Assembly (NCBI RefSeq): GCF_001039355.2
Contig: NW_019773736.1
Coordinates: 279,600-343,599 of the forward strand
DNA length: 64,000 bases
Source: Lingula anatina
Taxonomy: Eukaryota; Brachiopoda; Lingulata; Lingulida; Lingulidae
Direction: 5' to 3'
In this document: positions 43,425-56,011 of the stretch, in pieces
Numbering within the stretch: position 1 is the first letter of the stretch
Layout of the letters: every line of letters starts with the position of its first letter
The notes under the pieces: generated by a model
Seen by the model: the letters and a program-made list of their open reading frames with translations, nothing else
What the model was told of the DNA's origin: nothing
Databases searched by the model: none
Program-made: the position numbers and the translations under genes

Positions 43425-46400
43425 TTAATTTAATACGCCAGTTTTTTCTTCTGGCCTAGCCTTTCTTGATCTGCTTTGTATGTTTGCTTTGGCCCACGAT
43501 AAATGACGCTTAAGAGTCCGTATGTCAGACGCAACTATGGACACAACCACAGAAACTAAAACTATCACCCCAACACTTCCGGTGATAGCGGCGCCAGGGG
43601 CCTCTTTTGGTGGGTAGCGGGTGGTGCGCTTCTCTACCTTGATGGGTTCGCCTGAAAATACATGTACAATAATTTTAATGTCCACAAGGCTGTCAGTATA
43701 TATATTTTAAAGTAAATGATCTTCCAGTGTTTCTTGAAGCGGCAGTTCTATTTGAGTGAGGGGTTAGAATAAAACCCCATCAATAAATTGTTCTGACACC
43801 ATATCATTGGCAATATTGCCAGTTACAAGGTCAATGGTTTACGTTTTGAGTTATAATGTATTGAGATAGTAAAAACAGACTACAATATAATTTTTAAAGT
43901 CCACCACACACATACATACATGTACGAGTAGTAAATGAGTACGCGGGGGGACCAGGACGAAGACTTCTGTTTTGAAGGGATACATAAATAGAACAGCGAT
44001 GGATAAGTGCATCAAGATGAAGGGAGTTTAAATTGAAAAGTAGTAGCCAACTTTTCATTTCTAGGAATTCCAAAGTACAAGACGCCGAGAACTTTTTGAT
44101 CGTACCTCGTATATCGCATTACGGGTCAGAAACTGGAAAAGTGATGGCAAACCACCCCTGCAGGGAAGAACGTACAACTTCCTTGGGGGCAATCTCATCA
44201 GTAAAACGAACGTTTGGATTGTTAAACAACCTAGTTACAGTAGTGTGATCCATATTTCAGAAGTCTGTAATGCCATTAACTCACTTGCACATACGATATC
44301 TGGGGGAAGCCAGTCCCCTTGAGCTGTGCATCTACTAAATCGCTGTGTATCGCCAGTGGAGAAAACATAACCATTAGTGCAGTTATATGTGATCTTGGTG
44401 CCGTATATCCATGATGTCTGATTTTCATCCAGTGGCTCGCTGTAGTTTGCAAACACACCAACAGGTGGTGGCATAGTGCAATTGATGACTGAAACCAGGA
44501 AACACATATTAGAATTGTTGAAGTAGGTTTTAGTACAGTTTTTTATCCATTTTATTATATTTTATTGGGCAAAAACAACTCGATTATGAGGTCCATCTAA
44601 CATATTAACCAACATTTTACCTAAGAAACCAGGCTGCATTTTAACCCTTAGCTGGTGCATAAAAGTCATTTTCTTGTGATAAGTCCAAGTGGATTAACCA
44701 CTTCAGCATATCTTTTCAAAGAATAAATAATCTGTATGAAAGATTAAATGAGGCAAGGGAAATATTAGGGAAAAAGGCCTGTGTATGTCAAGGCTCGTTC
44801 TGGCAAAGGGCCATGCATATACACCAAATAAAGCAAGTAGAAAGTCCACTCCTATATCATTTTTTGGGTAATATGAAGCGATTTATTTTGGTATTTCTCT
44901 AGGTTATTCTGTTATATTTGAAACTATACCGTAGCATTTGGTCGGTTTTCGTGGCAAAAAAAAAAAAAAAAAAAGCTTAAAATGCATCTTAAACTGCACA
45001 AAATCAAATGTCTTACAAACCTTGACAACCCATGGGACTTAATGTAGGTGTCCAGGTTGCAGACATTTCGCAGGTCTGGTTCCCTGTCTTTGAACCGTCC
45101 GGCATCATAAATCCTTTATCACATACATAAGTTGCCACGCTCTGGTAGGTCAGACCAGTAGAGTTGATGACTCCATTTGCGATTGGCGTCAACTGAGGGC
45201 ATGTCAACGCTGTAAGGAAGAAAAATAACTAGAGAATGAGAGAGGCAATACCGCCTACGGGTATTGTACAACCAGCTGGAGTAAGTGCATTCGCATGGAG
45301 AACAAAAAAAGGGACACCACCTCCAGTGTTGTGCTTGCCAAGCTCTGCAAAATGCAGTAAACAAGAACTCTCATTTTTTATCGTATGGAAAAGTAAAAGG
45401 TCAGATCCAAGGTTGCAGTAAGATCGTGAATATACGACTAAGTTCAATAGTATATATAATTAAGAGCCTGGAAATTTGCGAAGTGCGGTTCGGGGTGAAT
45501 AGTAGGTGAAAGATTAATTTCAATGTCACAGGAAGACTGTCAATATATGAGTTCCTTTCCAAGTTCAGTAGTAACTATGGGTATATCTCTGCCAGTTTCG
45601 GAGATATAAGGGACGGAAATTCGCAAAGTACAATTCACGGTAAAAATAGGTAAAAGCTTAATTTCAAGGACACAGATTGCCATTATATGACTTCCTATTC
45701 ATGTTCAATAGTAACTATGGGCTTATTCGCTGCTAATTTTGGAGTATTTCACATTTTATTTTTTTACCACTGAATATTGCGCCGTTGTACTTTTCCTATA
45801 TCGCAACTCCTAAACTGAGTGGAAAACAAAAAATAGACACCACTTTCAGCATTGCGCTTGACAAGCTCTACAAGGGGCCTCTGGCATTTACAGGTACATT
45901 CAAGAATTAGAGAGTTTTTAGTTTCCGCGTCTAATGACTGCTTCTCCTGTGAAAATGCACCGATTGACCCCAAACTCCCGAAGATGAAAGGAGTCCCTAA
46001 TTGTAACCGGTCACTATAATATGACAGCATAGGTCTGTGAAGTTTCTGAAAATTGGCACTAACAAGTATTTTTTTTTTTTTTTTTGCGGAAAATTCCCAT
46101 TTTTAGTACATTTTGGCCCTTTTGACTTTGAAATGAAGGTCAAAGTTCAAATCCAAGGGCATATTTGGAATCTCCACATATGAATTTCGGTCAGACTTCT
46201 ATACTATACTATACTATACTATACTATACTATACTATACTATACTATACTATACTAGTAACTTTTCTCATAGTTTGGGAGATATTTAGCATTCAATTTTC
46301 AAAAATTTTGACAAGGGTCCGTCAAGCCTATGCAAATGCACCGCCTGAAAAAAACAGAGGGTTCAAGTTGAGAGTATATGTGACCTAAATCCCAGAAATG

Positions 46401-49400
46401 GAGACACGGGCTTTTGTGGTCTAGGAGGAGAAGCGGTAACGGTGTCTTCTTTCCGGCGCCAGACTGCGGGACCGGCGGAGCCGTACAAGTCGGACCGGGA
46501 CTAAAACCTTGAGTACCGCCAGCGCACACGCTGGTGGTACTAATAGTTATTATGCGTGAGTCTAATCTTTTTAATGATTTGTGATTTTGATTGTATTTAA
46601 AAATACACTATTTATCCTAAACCTTATACACCTGTTAGCATTTCACTAGAAAATATGTGAAGTGAGGGTCATTTTACCGTTCTGAGAATATGATGGATAT
46701 ATCTTTCCTTAGTGCACCTATTTCAAAAGAAACTGGCCATATGATGAATGATTTACCACAGCTGCATTCTAAATTGTCGACAAGTATGGATGTTACCTAC
46801 CACATGAAATGTGCGTTACATACCTACACAGGCTGGAATTCCCGTGACCGTCCATGCTCCAAGTTCATTACACCTGGTAGATCTTGTAACAGTGCCATCA
46901 GAAAACATATATCCACTGTCGCAGGTATAACCAACCACAGTGTCATAGGCTGTAGAGGAGGTATTGTAACTAGCAAACGTCACGTTCTGTACAGCAGGAC
47001 AGGTGAATTCTGTAACATGTCGAAGAGTGTCACGTACTGTATGTTCATTTGAGCTAAAGAATACTACGAAATCAAACTAAAACACCACTGTACACGTCAA
47101 ATCATCTCCTTATCATATAAAACGTTATATTTAAACAATTACAAGCTCAAGCTGCTGGTACAGATTGTAGCCTTGTATCATAATATTGTTATTTAAAACT
47201 AAGAACGTGAAACGTCTTACACATGTTGACATGTGACAGCCAGTTTTTTGTTCTCCATACGATTACGGTCACAGTTTGCTGGTACGGCTGGTGACTTTGT
47301 GCCGTCAGCCTGACATGTGACAGTCATACTTACGGTCACAGCTTGCTGGCACGGTTGGTGACAATGTGCCGTCAGTTTGACATGTGACGGTCATACTTAA
47401 GATCACAGCTTGCTGGTACGGCTGGTGACCATGTGCCGTCAGTTTGACATGTGACGGTCATACTTACGATCACAGCTTGCTGGCACGGTTGGTGACCATG
47501 TGCCGTCAGCTTGACATGTGACAGTCATACTTACGGTCACAGCTTGCTGGCACGGTTGGTGACCATGTGCCGTCAGCTTGACATGTGACGGTCATAGTGG
47601 TGCTGCTGAGAGAATTAAACCGCCATCCACCGTTGCATGTCAAAGTTACCGAGGTGCCATAGTTTCTGACTGCTGATGATGCTGTTGCCTGTGTAACACT
47701 TAGGGCGGGGCACTGCACGGCTGGAGAAAAGAAATATCCATAGATGAATTTAAAAGGATAGCAGTAATTCATATAGGATTCAAATTCCACAATAAAGCAT
47801 TGTAAACAATATACAGAAATATAATAAATTCCATTTTACCACCAAAAGGGCGTTTATCGCAATTATTTTGAAATCTGTGCTTGCCATAGGATCACGTGGA
47901 CATTTTAAGATGTTTACTATCCGTGAAAACTCTTAAGAGATTGTTATAAAGATACGCTTCATTAAAAAAAACTGTCAACATGCTTTGAATGCGGAAAAAT
48001 CCAGGTACCCCATGGCATCCCCCCCCCCAAAAAAAAAATGAAGAGTTACTGTCACTTTCATTTGCCAGATAAAGTATTACATGTGTCAGTAGCAGCCCAT
48101 TTATGTTTTTTGGTTGTAGCTTTGGCCGTGATCTTGTATCAAACAAGACAAAAATGCAAATACAAATAACTATATAAACCCGCGTATACTTTATTTGGCA
48201 TGCATGGTCACCCATGCACCCTTTGCCACTGGAGCATTGTTTAGGACTATGATTGGCGTCGTGCTCGGTTAACCTGCAATTGCCACAGCGATACCTCCCA
48301 TTAAATAACGCATTTGAACTCACACTATTTCACTATGATTAACTTGATCATTTGCCGGAAATACCATTAATGGTGTCAACAAGCGACCAGGATTTTTTTA
48401 AAAATATCTTACTACTTTGCGTATATTTTTCTGCATGTCGATGCCGTGATATCGTACTTACTTTGGCATGAAGACTGGGTACAATAAGAAGTGCGGGTCA
48501 CGTTTTTAAGTTTACCTATGTAATCAAAAGGCATACAAGACGAAAGCCTAACAAAACCCCCATGTTTTTCTGTGCATGAGCATTTTCTCGCACGTATGCA
48601 TACGCAAGTCTTATACGCTAGTCTGTGACAGCGTCTTGAGCATGAAAGAGGTTCGTATGAGTATCGTATGTGAAATCGATTATACGCCTGGATTTTCTCA
48701 GAGTATGAGAAAGAACGAATAAGCAGCAAAGAAATAGCCTGTTGATAATCTTATAACACCGGTTGGATTGCGTTTGAATATCGCATGAGTGACATATACA
48801 GTATAAGCGTATGTCAGGCGTCGTAACCGTAGTCCACGCATGGGTTACGAATAAGTTTCGTATGTGAGGGGTTGAGTCCCGTAAATAACGTACGAGTATC
48901 GAATATGAGAGAATGAGTAATTAAATATATACGTAATTCTATTTTCCTGATAATTATGAACAATCTGGATCAGAATTATGCAGTATGGATCAGATCCATT
49001 TTGTATAAGAAAATACCAATTTTTTTCAGTCAAAACACTTGGATCTTAAAACAAATCCACGTCCCAGCACTTAAAATGTGATTCGCACTTCTTTTTGTAC
49101 ACAGGTTACAAAGCTGTTCAGAACCATTATTTTACTGTCAAATTACCCTCGCAAGATCCGTTGCTAGCGTCCACGTCATAGTTACCACCTGCGTTACAAT
49201 AAATAGTGCCTCCAAATCCCGAGAGCTGGTATCCTGATGGACAAGTGTAGTTTACATGCCCGCCAATAAAACAGCAGGTGTCACTACACTGACTGTACGC
49301 CTTTGTTGCCTGGGCAATGTTTGGTGACGCACCGCAAGGAACAACCGCTATGAAACAATCAAACAAAAAATTAACATCAATGCGCAATAGACGCCACTAC

Positions 49401-52400
49401 TCTACAGTGTTTATAACTGACATCAGAATCGCTATTGATGTACATATATGTAGAAGGATATATATGTTGTGTAAAAGTGTATAGGCCCTGTCACATCTTG
49501 TGCGTAAAAGATATACGTATGAGTACTGTGAAATCGTTTGGGCGTAAAAAAAAACCTTGTCCAGTGTATGAGAATTAACGTTTAAGCAGCGTAGAAATAT
49601 GGTATTGAAAGCGTATTTTCACTGTATAACGTGCGTTTGGATGCCGTATGGGTAATTAAGGTGAATCAACGTATGAGTAACGTATGTATCGTATATCAGC
49701 GTTTAAGTAACGTATAAGAGCGTTTGATTAGCATACGTTTATTAAGCATATATGAGCGTTTGAATACCGAATATAAACGTATGCTTAGCGCATATAAGTG
49801 CATAAATGACGTAAAGGTAGCGTGCTTCTGTTTTATTGAAACTTTTGAAGTTGAAACTGAATCAAATGCAACTGGTACTAAAAAAACATCTAAATTAATC
49901 CAGTCCTTTCCATCTGGGGCGGTTGTGATGAAAATGTGCAAATTAAACTCTTTTTTAACCACAAATGACAAAAAGGAGAGGATGCGTTAATCGCACGTTT
50001 ATCATGCGGTAGGTAAGCGCAAAATGCGTTTGGTGTACGCTAATGTACGTAAAGAATATATGAATATACGGCAGACATACACTGTACGTTAACATACGTT
50101 AACTATCGTTGGAAACGGGTCACATACGCTACTGGATCGTCAGTGTATCGTTCCATATTCGCTATACATACACTGCATATATCAAACCACCGCATTAGAG
50201 GCGTAGCATTTACGTATGCTTAGCGTCAGTCTAGCTTATTCATCTTATGTTTAGCGTATCCCTAACGAAATGCTACATGTTGGTATTGTGCGACTCAAAC
50301 ATTGAACATTTTTGAACATGCTCAGACTTTTGGTTCCTTCTTCTACTTAAGTAAGTGTACACCAACGTTTGCATGCGTATGCAAAACGTGAACGGCGTAA
50401 TAACAGCAAACCAACTACTTTTGTCTGCGTAATTCATACGTTAGAGCAATACACTGTAGTGTGACAGTGCCAAATTTTTGGTTTTGGTCCGTGTAGGTAA
50501 CGTTAAGGTTATGATATTGACGTTGCTGCAAAATACAATTCATTTTTTGGCTTTAGCAACACTTTCATATAGTTCATTTTTGGGGTTTAATAATAATAAT
50601 AATAACAGCAAGGGGACTGACAACTGGATCAGATTCAATGGGTGCTGTTAAAGCGCTACCCCCACACACTCCAACTGGCAAAGTTATGATGATTATGTGA
50701 AATATGATAGTGTGTTTATATCGCAGATTACAAAGCGTTGGGATGAGTTTTTCAAACGTTAATCAAGCGTTAAGCGTACGTTCATCACGCTTATCGATCG
50801 TTACATCTACGTCCAGTAAGTTACTAGTTTGCGTTACTTATGTATTGCAACAGCCAGGCTATATCGGTCACCGTATGAGAAACGTACTTTATTGCAATTT
50901 GAACGTCATGCTACCGTATGCCTGGAGTACCCCTAACGTAAGGGTGACGTACGATTCGAACACTCGTATATACTGAAAAATTTTGTACAATCTCAAAATA
51001 TCTCCCTCTAGGTTTACCAACGTTGACCTGTATACGGGAAACGTATACAAACGAAGCCCTTGCGTTTGTCTGCGTATACGTAAATTTCCTCATACGTTGG
51101 AGAAATACATCATACATTATAGTGAGACAGAGCCTTAGTTGGGGCGTCATATACAATTATTGGCTCTGGGTGAGGTCAATATCACTTTTCTGAGACCAGC
51201 AAAACAATACATTTACTGAAATCATTTTTCTTGATCTCTGTGTATGATTGAAGATTTTCCAAATTGCGAGTGTGTAGATAGCTATTTTGCAATAGTAAGA
51301 TCTGATCCAGTTGGAAGGAAAGTGTCAACAAAGTAGATTAAGCTACCCATATGTTACTCATACACATAAATCTTACGTTCATATACGGTACTACTTTGCT
51401 CGTTTGCTCTACTAGTACGCTACCTACACGTTGATGACATTCGTTAACATAGGCCTGTTTCCGATACTCTTACGTATGCAAATTATGTGGTGCAAATATG
51501 TCAATCATACGTTATTTGGTTGCTTATTTTACGTTTTTTTTCCTCATACATATACGGTAATCATACGTTCATATACGCTACACTTACGATGGCATAAATT
51601 CAGAAATTCTGCTCATACGATAGTCATACACAAAGTATACGATGTGAAAACAACATCAATACATTATTACTACGCTACTTGTACATTAATTCTGAAATGG
51701 TTTTTCAAAGTTGTGCGTATCATCGATTTCACATACGATACTCATACCTACCTGTATCTCTTTTACTCTAGATGTGACAAGACCTTTGCATACATCTGCG
51801 TTGTATGCGTAGTGCTAGACTAGCTCTTTCGTTAGTGCTATACACAATATTGTGACAGGGCCTTCAGGGCCCCGTAACTCCAATGCATTGCGCATTGCAA
51901 TTCCATAACTCGCCAATACTCGCCCCATTGATACAATGTAATCTCTATGGCCGCATTCTCTGTACCCCGCAGGGACGACGTGTGGGGAGGCGTGTGAGAG
52001 GCGGAGAGACTATTAAAAGATTAGGCGGGTTTTCTTTCATGTACGTCCGCCATTTTTAGTTCTCAGGATTTGTAAAGCCTGGCTCAATTCGTTGAGAATG
52101 CGGCCTATGTGATATCGCTATTCGCAATACGCGATGCTATGGAGGAGTTACGGGGCCCTAGTTTGCTTGCGTGCGTTGATGCTACTTATACTAGTTTTTA
52201 AAGTTGTCCCCGCAGCTGTGTGTGATCTGATTTACTCTTAATGGTTTAAGAAATTTAAAACCACTATTGGAACAGGTCTGCATAAAACATGCCATTCTGT
52301 GTGTCTAGACTGGTTCCTTTTCACCAGAATATATCTATATTACCTTGTTGACACTGGTATGGGAATGTGTCCTCACAGCTTTGTGCTGAGAAATTTACAG

Positions 52401-53214
52401 ATGCCATACTGTATGTAAATGTAGCTGCTTGACACTGCCCATTGCTGGCTGGTTCTACACCACCTGGCCATTGGTTATAGTCAGGATCCATGCCAGACCA
52501 GGCACTGCCATTATTCTCTATGCCTACCCAACGCTGAGTGCCATTGGTGCTGTACACAAATGATGACAAATAAAACGATATTACTTATAAAGGAATTAAA
52601 AAGTGATGATCCAAAATGTGTTCTCTCTCTAAATGTCCTCCCTATCAATAAATTCGACTCCACACCATGTTTCTATAACATAAACGCTGTTAAATTTGAA
52701 CAATTTTCAAGGAAACAATGTAACTTATGAATGTCTAAACATAAAAAAATTATCAAAACATTAAACAAAAACTTACAATTCGTGAAATGATTCCACAGTA
52801 CCGTTGGTCGGTACTGCCAGGACTGAGCAAATGTCTTCACAGTTTTGCTTGGCTACAGTGTATGTGACTGTGGCATCATTTTTACACCAGTGCTTGTCCA
52901 AGGTTGCTGCTGTCCTATTAAATGAGGGGCAATCTGCCATTATCGCAACACCATAAATGCCATGACTGCATCCTATCAGAAGCATTGCAATCTAAAAAAG
53001 AAGGAAAGTGGGGGAATATCAGATGCAATTTCTTCAAGAGGAAGGACTTTCATTTAACATTCGTTCTTACCTTTTTTAATTTACCAGATAATATATCAGA
53101 ATTACAGGATTGTAATGGTTTTCAATATTTTGAATAACTCATTAAAAATACATTTGTCTAATTATCATTCTAATTCATTGGTGCTTTATCTAATCTCACC
53201 TTCACCCACTCCAT
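43425..53214 (-). CDS. CTLD-CCP type I membrane receptor (nine exons, 542 aa)
   Basis: Exons, in coding order: 53214-53200, 52991-52777, 52549-52344, 49347-49147, 47720-47535, 47009-46824, 45209-45021, 44488-44285, 43651-43425. Their lengths sum to 543 codons with every phase matching (0, 2, then 1 throughout). The N-terminus MEWVKIAMLLIGCSHGIYG is a signal peptide split by intron 1. Exons 2-3 form a CTLD (CPSFN...CEDICSVLAVP; RWVGIEN, WPGG, CQAATFTY, CEDTFPYQCQ). The WPGGVEPASNGQCQ stretch replaces the usual EPN/QPD and WND calcium residues, so sugar binding is doubtful. Five CCP modules follow, each a symmetric phase 1 exon of 62-68 codons. The last exon has TM GSVGVIVLVSVVVSIVA and a basic 32-residue tail without ITAM or ITIM motifs. 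Possible recognition receptor; extra exons in the long introns are not excluded. Confidence 0.8.
44955..44975. repeat. poly(A) tract
   Basis: About 20 A residues in an intron of the CTLD-CCP gene, followed by aagctt. Confidence 0.8.
45300..45930. repeat. Local duplications in a CCP-gene intron
   Basis: Two overlapping patterns. A block around 45300-45400 (gacaccac, gccaagctctgcaa) recurs diverged at 45830-45900 (gacaccac, gacaagctctacaa). Between them a unit of about 138 bases (gaaatttgcgaagtgc...agtaactatggg...) is tandemly doubled at about 45470-45605 and 45612-45745. Confidence 0.6.
46199..46256. repeat. (ACTAT)n pentanucleotide microsatellite
   Basis: About eleven perfect pentamer units in an intron of the minus-strand CTLD-CCP gene. 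Confidence 0.95.
47274..47605 (-). repeat. 67 bp minisatellite built from a CCP exon end and its splice donor
   Basis: Five units of 67 bases begin (plus strand) ttgctgg(t/c)acgg. The unit nearest 47605 is the real 3' part of the CCP exon 47720-47535. Each further unit repeats the codons for TCQADGTWSPTVPASCD and the donor region CGTAAGTATG. The unit is not a multiple of 3, so reading on into the next copy shifts frame and stops after six codons. One unit (about 47400) reads CTTAAGTATG and has lost its GT. Confidence 0.85.
48150..48330 (-). other. Possible zinc-knuckle-like fragment
   Basis: The minus strand encodes a short run YRCGNCRLTEHDANHS followed by three more Cys and a His (C-x2-C-x5-H...C...C...H-x2-C). 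The spacing suggests a metal-binding finger of a transposon protein, but I recognise no family. It lies in an intron of the CTLD-CCP gene, and I see no splice signals that would include it. Confidence 0.3.
49483..51863. mobile_element. Large foldback element rich in CGTATG/CATACG
   Basis: Bounded by aggccctgtcaca and its exact complement (51851-51863). The left half is packed with cgtatg-type words and the right half with catacg-type words. The two arms are therefore diverged inverted arrays (for example gtatgagta...gtgaaatcg at 49513 against cgatttcacatacgatactc at 51724). Two internal near-copies of the right end occur at about 50457-50468 (gtgtgacagtgcc) and 51121-51134 (gtgagacagagcc), so elements are nested or partly tandem. 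No coding region can be defended. A similar cgtatg-rich block lies just left, at about 48570-48920. Confidence 0.65.
51866..52159. mobile_element. MITE with 16 bp inverted repeats enclosing a hairpin-element arm
   Basis: Ends agggccccgtaactcc and its perfect complement. Inside (about 51952-52107) is one arm of the hairpin element found at 59283-60339: gcattc...gacgtgtggggaggcgtg, gattaggcgg, caggatttgtaaagcctgg, then agaatgc. It starts three bases after the right end of the foldback at 51863. Confidence 0.8.
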
Positions 53215-53229
53215 GATATACAAATTGAC

Positions 53230-54480
53230 CATCTGCTGGGTGATCGAGTATGTTTGGAATGTTTCAGAAATCTTTCCAAGCAGAGTGTCAGTTTGTTATA
53301 AGTGCTCTTAAAAGTATACTTTTGAAAATCCCTACAAGAGTACTGCCACTGATTGTAGAGGTGAGCTTCTTGTGCTTCCCTGAAATATGGGCTGAAATAA
53401 AAGACTCACTAAAAAACAAAAGATACGCTGCTTAACATTTTTTTTTTAATTTCAGACTTTCAAAATGGATCGATAAGTAAGCAAATTTTTAAATACTTGT
53501 AAGAGAGAATATATAATACTGCATTTATCAGAGTTGGATTAGGCTAACACAAATAAATATAGCTAGTATACATTCCAACAAATTTATTTTTAGGGAGGAG
53601 GCACTGCACTTCTCCAATAAACCAGGTAAAACGGTAAAACTCACTAACACTAACAGTACTAAGACTCCAGTCACCCCGAATATGTAAGGCAGCGAACTGA
53701 CTTCCTAGCTTTAAAAATTTATGCCTGTACAAGTTTTACAAATCGAAAAGAAAAGAAATTTATTTGAAAGAGTTTTCTGACTTCTCACAAACATAATGAA
53801 AAGTAACACAGTATTCCTTTCATGGTATTTGTGCAGTGCACAAAATGACATTTTTGTCAATTTTGACGCAATATTATATAATGAGTAACAGCATTATCAC
53901 CAACGATTTCTAATTATCTACTATAGATATTTACAAAGTTATTTAGAAAATGTGAATACCAAAGGCATTAAGGCTCATGAAAGTCCAAAGTCGCACTTTA
54001 TAACCCTAAAAGACATCTATAAACATATGTAAAACAAAATAACTAAAATTCAGGGTTAAAAAGGAAATATAAGTCTTAATTTAGTTTTATTTAGTTAATT
54101 TAGTTTAATTTATTTTTTGTTGCTTAGATAAGAATGCACTGCGTCCAATATAACACAATCACTCCCAATGTGGAAAAATCTCATTTCTTATTATCTGGAA
54201 AATTCGGAAAACATTAAATCTTTAACATCAGACATGGGTTGAATAACTTGCATTGTCGTTTTTTACTTTGTTATTCCAACGCCGTGCGCAAACTCGCAAG
54301 TGCGATGCATCATGCAGGCAGGCTTTTAAACGCTGGAGTTCATCTTTACAAATGAACACTATTACTGTTAAACCGCAATAACCTGACCAGTTTGTGTCAA
54401 CTTCATATTTAAGTAGAATTATTTAAAGTAGTTGTTCGACACAGCAATCTTTTATCACATCAGCTGAAAATTTCGGCGTT
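53230..54480. other. Intergenic DNA upstream of the CTLD-CCP gene, no gene seen
   Basis: AT-rich sequence with only short frames. The promoter of the minus-strand CTLD-CCP gene should lie here, but no convincing TATA box was found at the expected distance beyond 53214. Confidence 0.4.
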
Positions 54481-54484
54481 CAGA

Positions 54485-55060
54485 AGTTTCAAGGTCCCTC
54501 GTGAACAAGAGATTATTGCAAGCCGGTTATTTCGCACGAAGGCCTGTACGGGAACCACTACTGTTAACAGCTGGGCTCCGTATCTCGAAAGGTTCGCTAT
54601 GTTGCGCACGTGCGTTGGTGTCTCGATTCCATAACCGATTCTATTTCGAGATATGGGGCCATGGAATCGAGACACATGCGCACGTGCGCAACATAGCGAA
54701 CCTTTAGAGATACGGAGCCCAGGTCATATACAGCGGCGTCTGCGATGGGCTGGGGACCACGTGCGTTTGTACATGTAGCCAAACCACCGGAATCACGTCG
54801 TTTTCAGCAATGAGGCCAAATGTGGCGTTTTTATGGTAGACGGTCGAATCCGTATCCGCCGACGTGTACGAGGGGCATATAACGATGTTTGTGTACTGTC
54901 TATGGTGCAAGCGGGGGGTGGTAGCGTCTCTGTTTAGAAAGCATTTCATGTCGGTGCCAAGAACCAGTTGGTTTTTCTAGAACGCAACCTCAACCAGGAT
55001 TCCTACAGAGCCATTCTCGGTACAATATTGTCATCCATGCGCTGTTTTGTTTTTGTTAAC
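54485..55060 (+). pseudogene. Tc1-like transposase relic split by a hairpin element
   Basis: Before the insert the plus strand reads VNKRLLQAGYFARRPVREPLL, a Tc1 DNA-binding domain end. After the insert (from 54722) it reads HIQRRLRWAGDHVRLY, then GRIRIRRR and, late, LVFLERNLNQDSYRAIL. This is the order of a Tc1 transposase, cut in two by the 150 bp hairpin at 54572-54721. Frameshifts follow. The last catalytic Glu region is not seen. Confidence 0.75.
54572..54721. mobile_element. 150 bp hairpin element inside the Tc1 relic
   Basis: Arms of about 60 bases (54572-54631 and 54661-54721) are complementary with few mismatches around a 29-base loop. The ends read tgggctccgtatctc and gagatacggagccca. 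It is GC-richer than its surroundings and contains cgcacgtgcg palindromes in the arms. Confidence 0.9.
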
Positions 55061-55079
55061 AATAGTACCATGCCCTACC

Positions 55080-55990
55080 TCGTAGGGTAATTATCGTGTC
55101 TTACTTTCTGCTAACAAAAATTCCTAACCCTAGTTCGCCGAGATAAAGATCGAAGCTGAGCATGGTCGCAAATAAGTGATCGTCCGCGGTGGCTTCACTC
55201 TACTTTGATCACTCTACTCTGATACGGAGAAGTTAACTATAAAAACTTGCCAATAATGATTTTTAAAAGTGACTTTACCAAAAATATTCGGTTATGAAAG
55301 CAACTTTCATGTATATTTTAGCTATGAATTGATTGAACTGACAGAGTTGAATAAATGAATTAATGAAAGACCAAATAAAACACTACTCGTACTTGTACAT
55401 GTAATATTCATTAAGCTTCAAACCGTCATTGCTATATACATATTATGAAAACAATTTAACTTCTCTTGTCTTGTCGCCATGATGATACACTGTGTGACTA
55501 TAGCACGTGCTATGCGAATAGTGTGTTGACCAAGAGAAGTCCTACATGTAGGTTAATATATACCAGATTGCAAAAAGCCATTGAGCAATATCTATTTTGT
55601 CCTATGCATATGCAGTTCAAAACGATAAAAATAATTCATGTTTACGATCTAAACCCCAAACTTAACCAAAAGCCTTCTTCATACCTAAAAGCATCAAGGT
55701 AAATTAATTTAAGAAGCTGGAATACCATCTCTTGGGCCAACTTCACTGTTTGGCACGTGTCATCTCAAAATAACTGTCAGTTTAGGTTAACTTCATGCTT
55801 GCCAGGTAAACACGGTGATTAAGCTCTGACTTTTACACAATCACGAAAGTGTGACACGCGTCGACTGAATTTAATGTTAACATTGCGATGACATTCTTCA
55901 ATCCTTACTATTCAATTTTACCTAATTATCAAATAACTGACGCGTGTCAATAAGATTGTTTGCCTATCTGGACTTCCTAAATGGCCAGTA
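55080..55990. other. Intergenic DNA, nothing recognised
   Basis: Only short frames without domains and no repeat shared elsewhere in the window. Confidence 0.35.
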
Positions 55991-56011
55991 AGTATTTTTG
56001 TATAATATGAC

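Noticed and set aside
46690-47052. Plus-strand frame of 120 codons
   Set aside because: It is the shadow of the minus-strand CCP exon 47009-46824, whose splice sites and cysteines are convincing.
47274-47605. CRISPR-like array
   Set aside because: The units are contiguous tandem copies of an exon end with no unique spacers, in a eukaryotic intron.
49483-51863. Repeated cgtatg words as a regulatory array
   Set aside because: The inverted ends and mirrored arms explain them better as a foldback mobile element.
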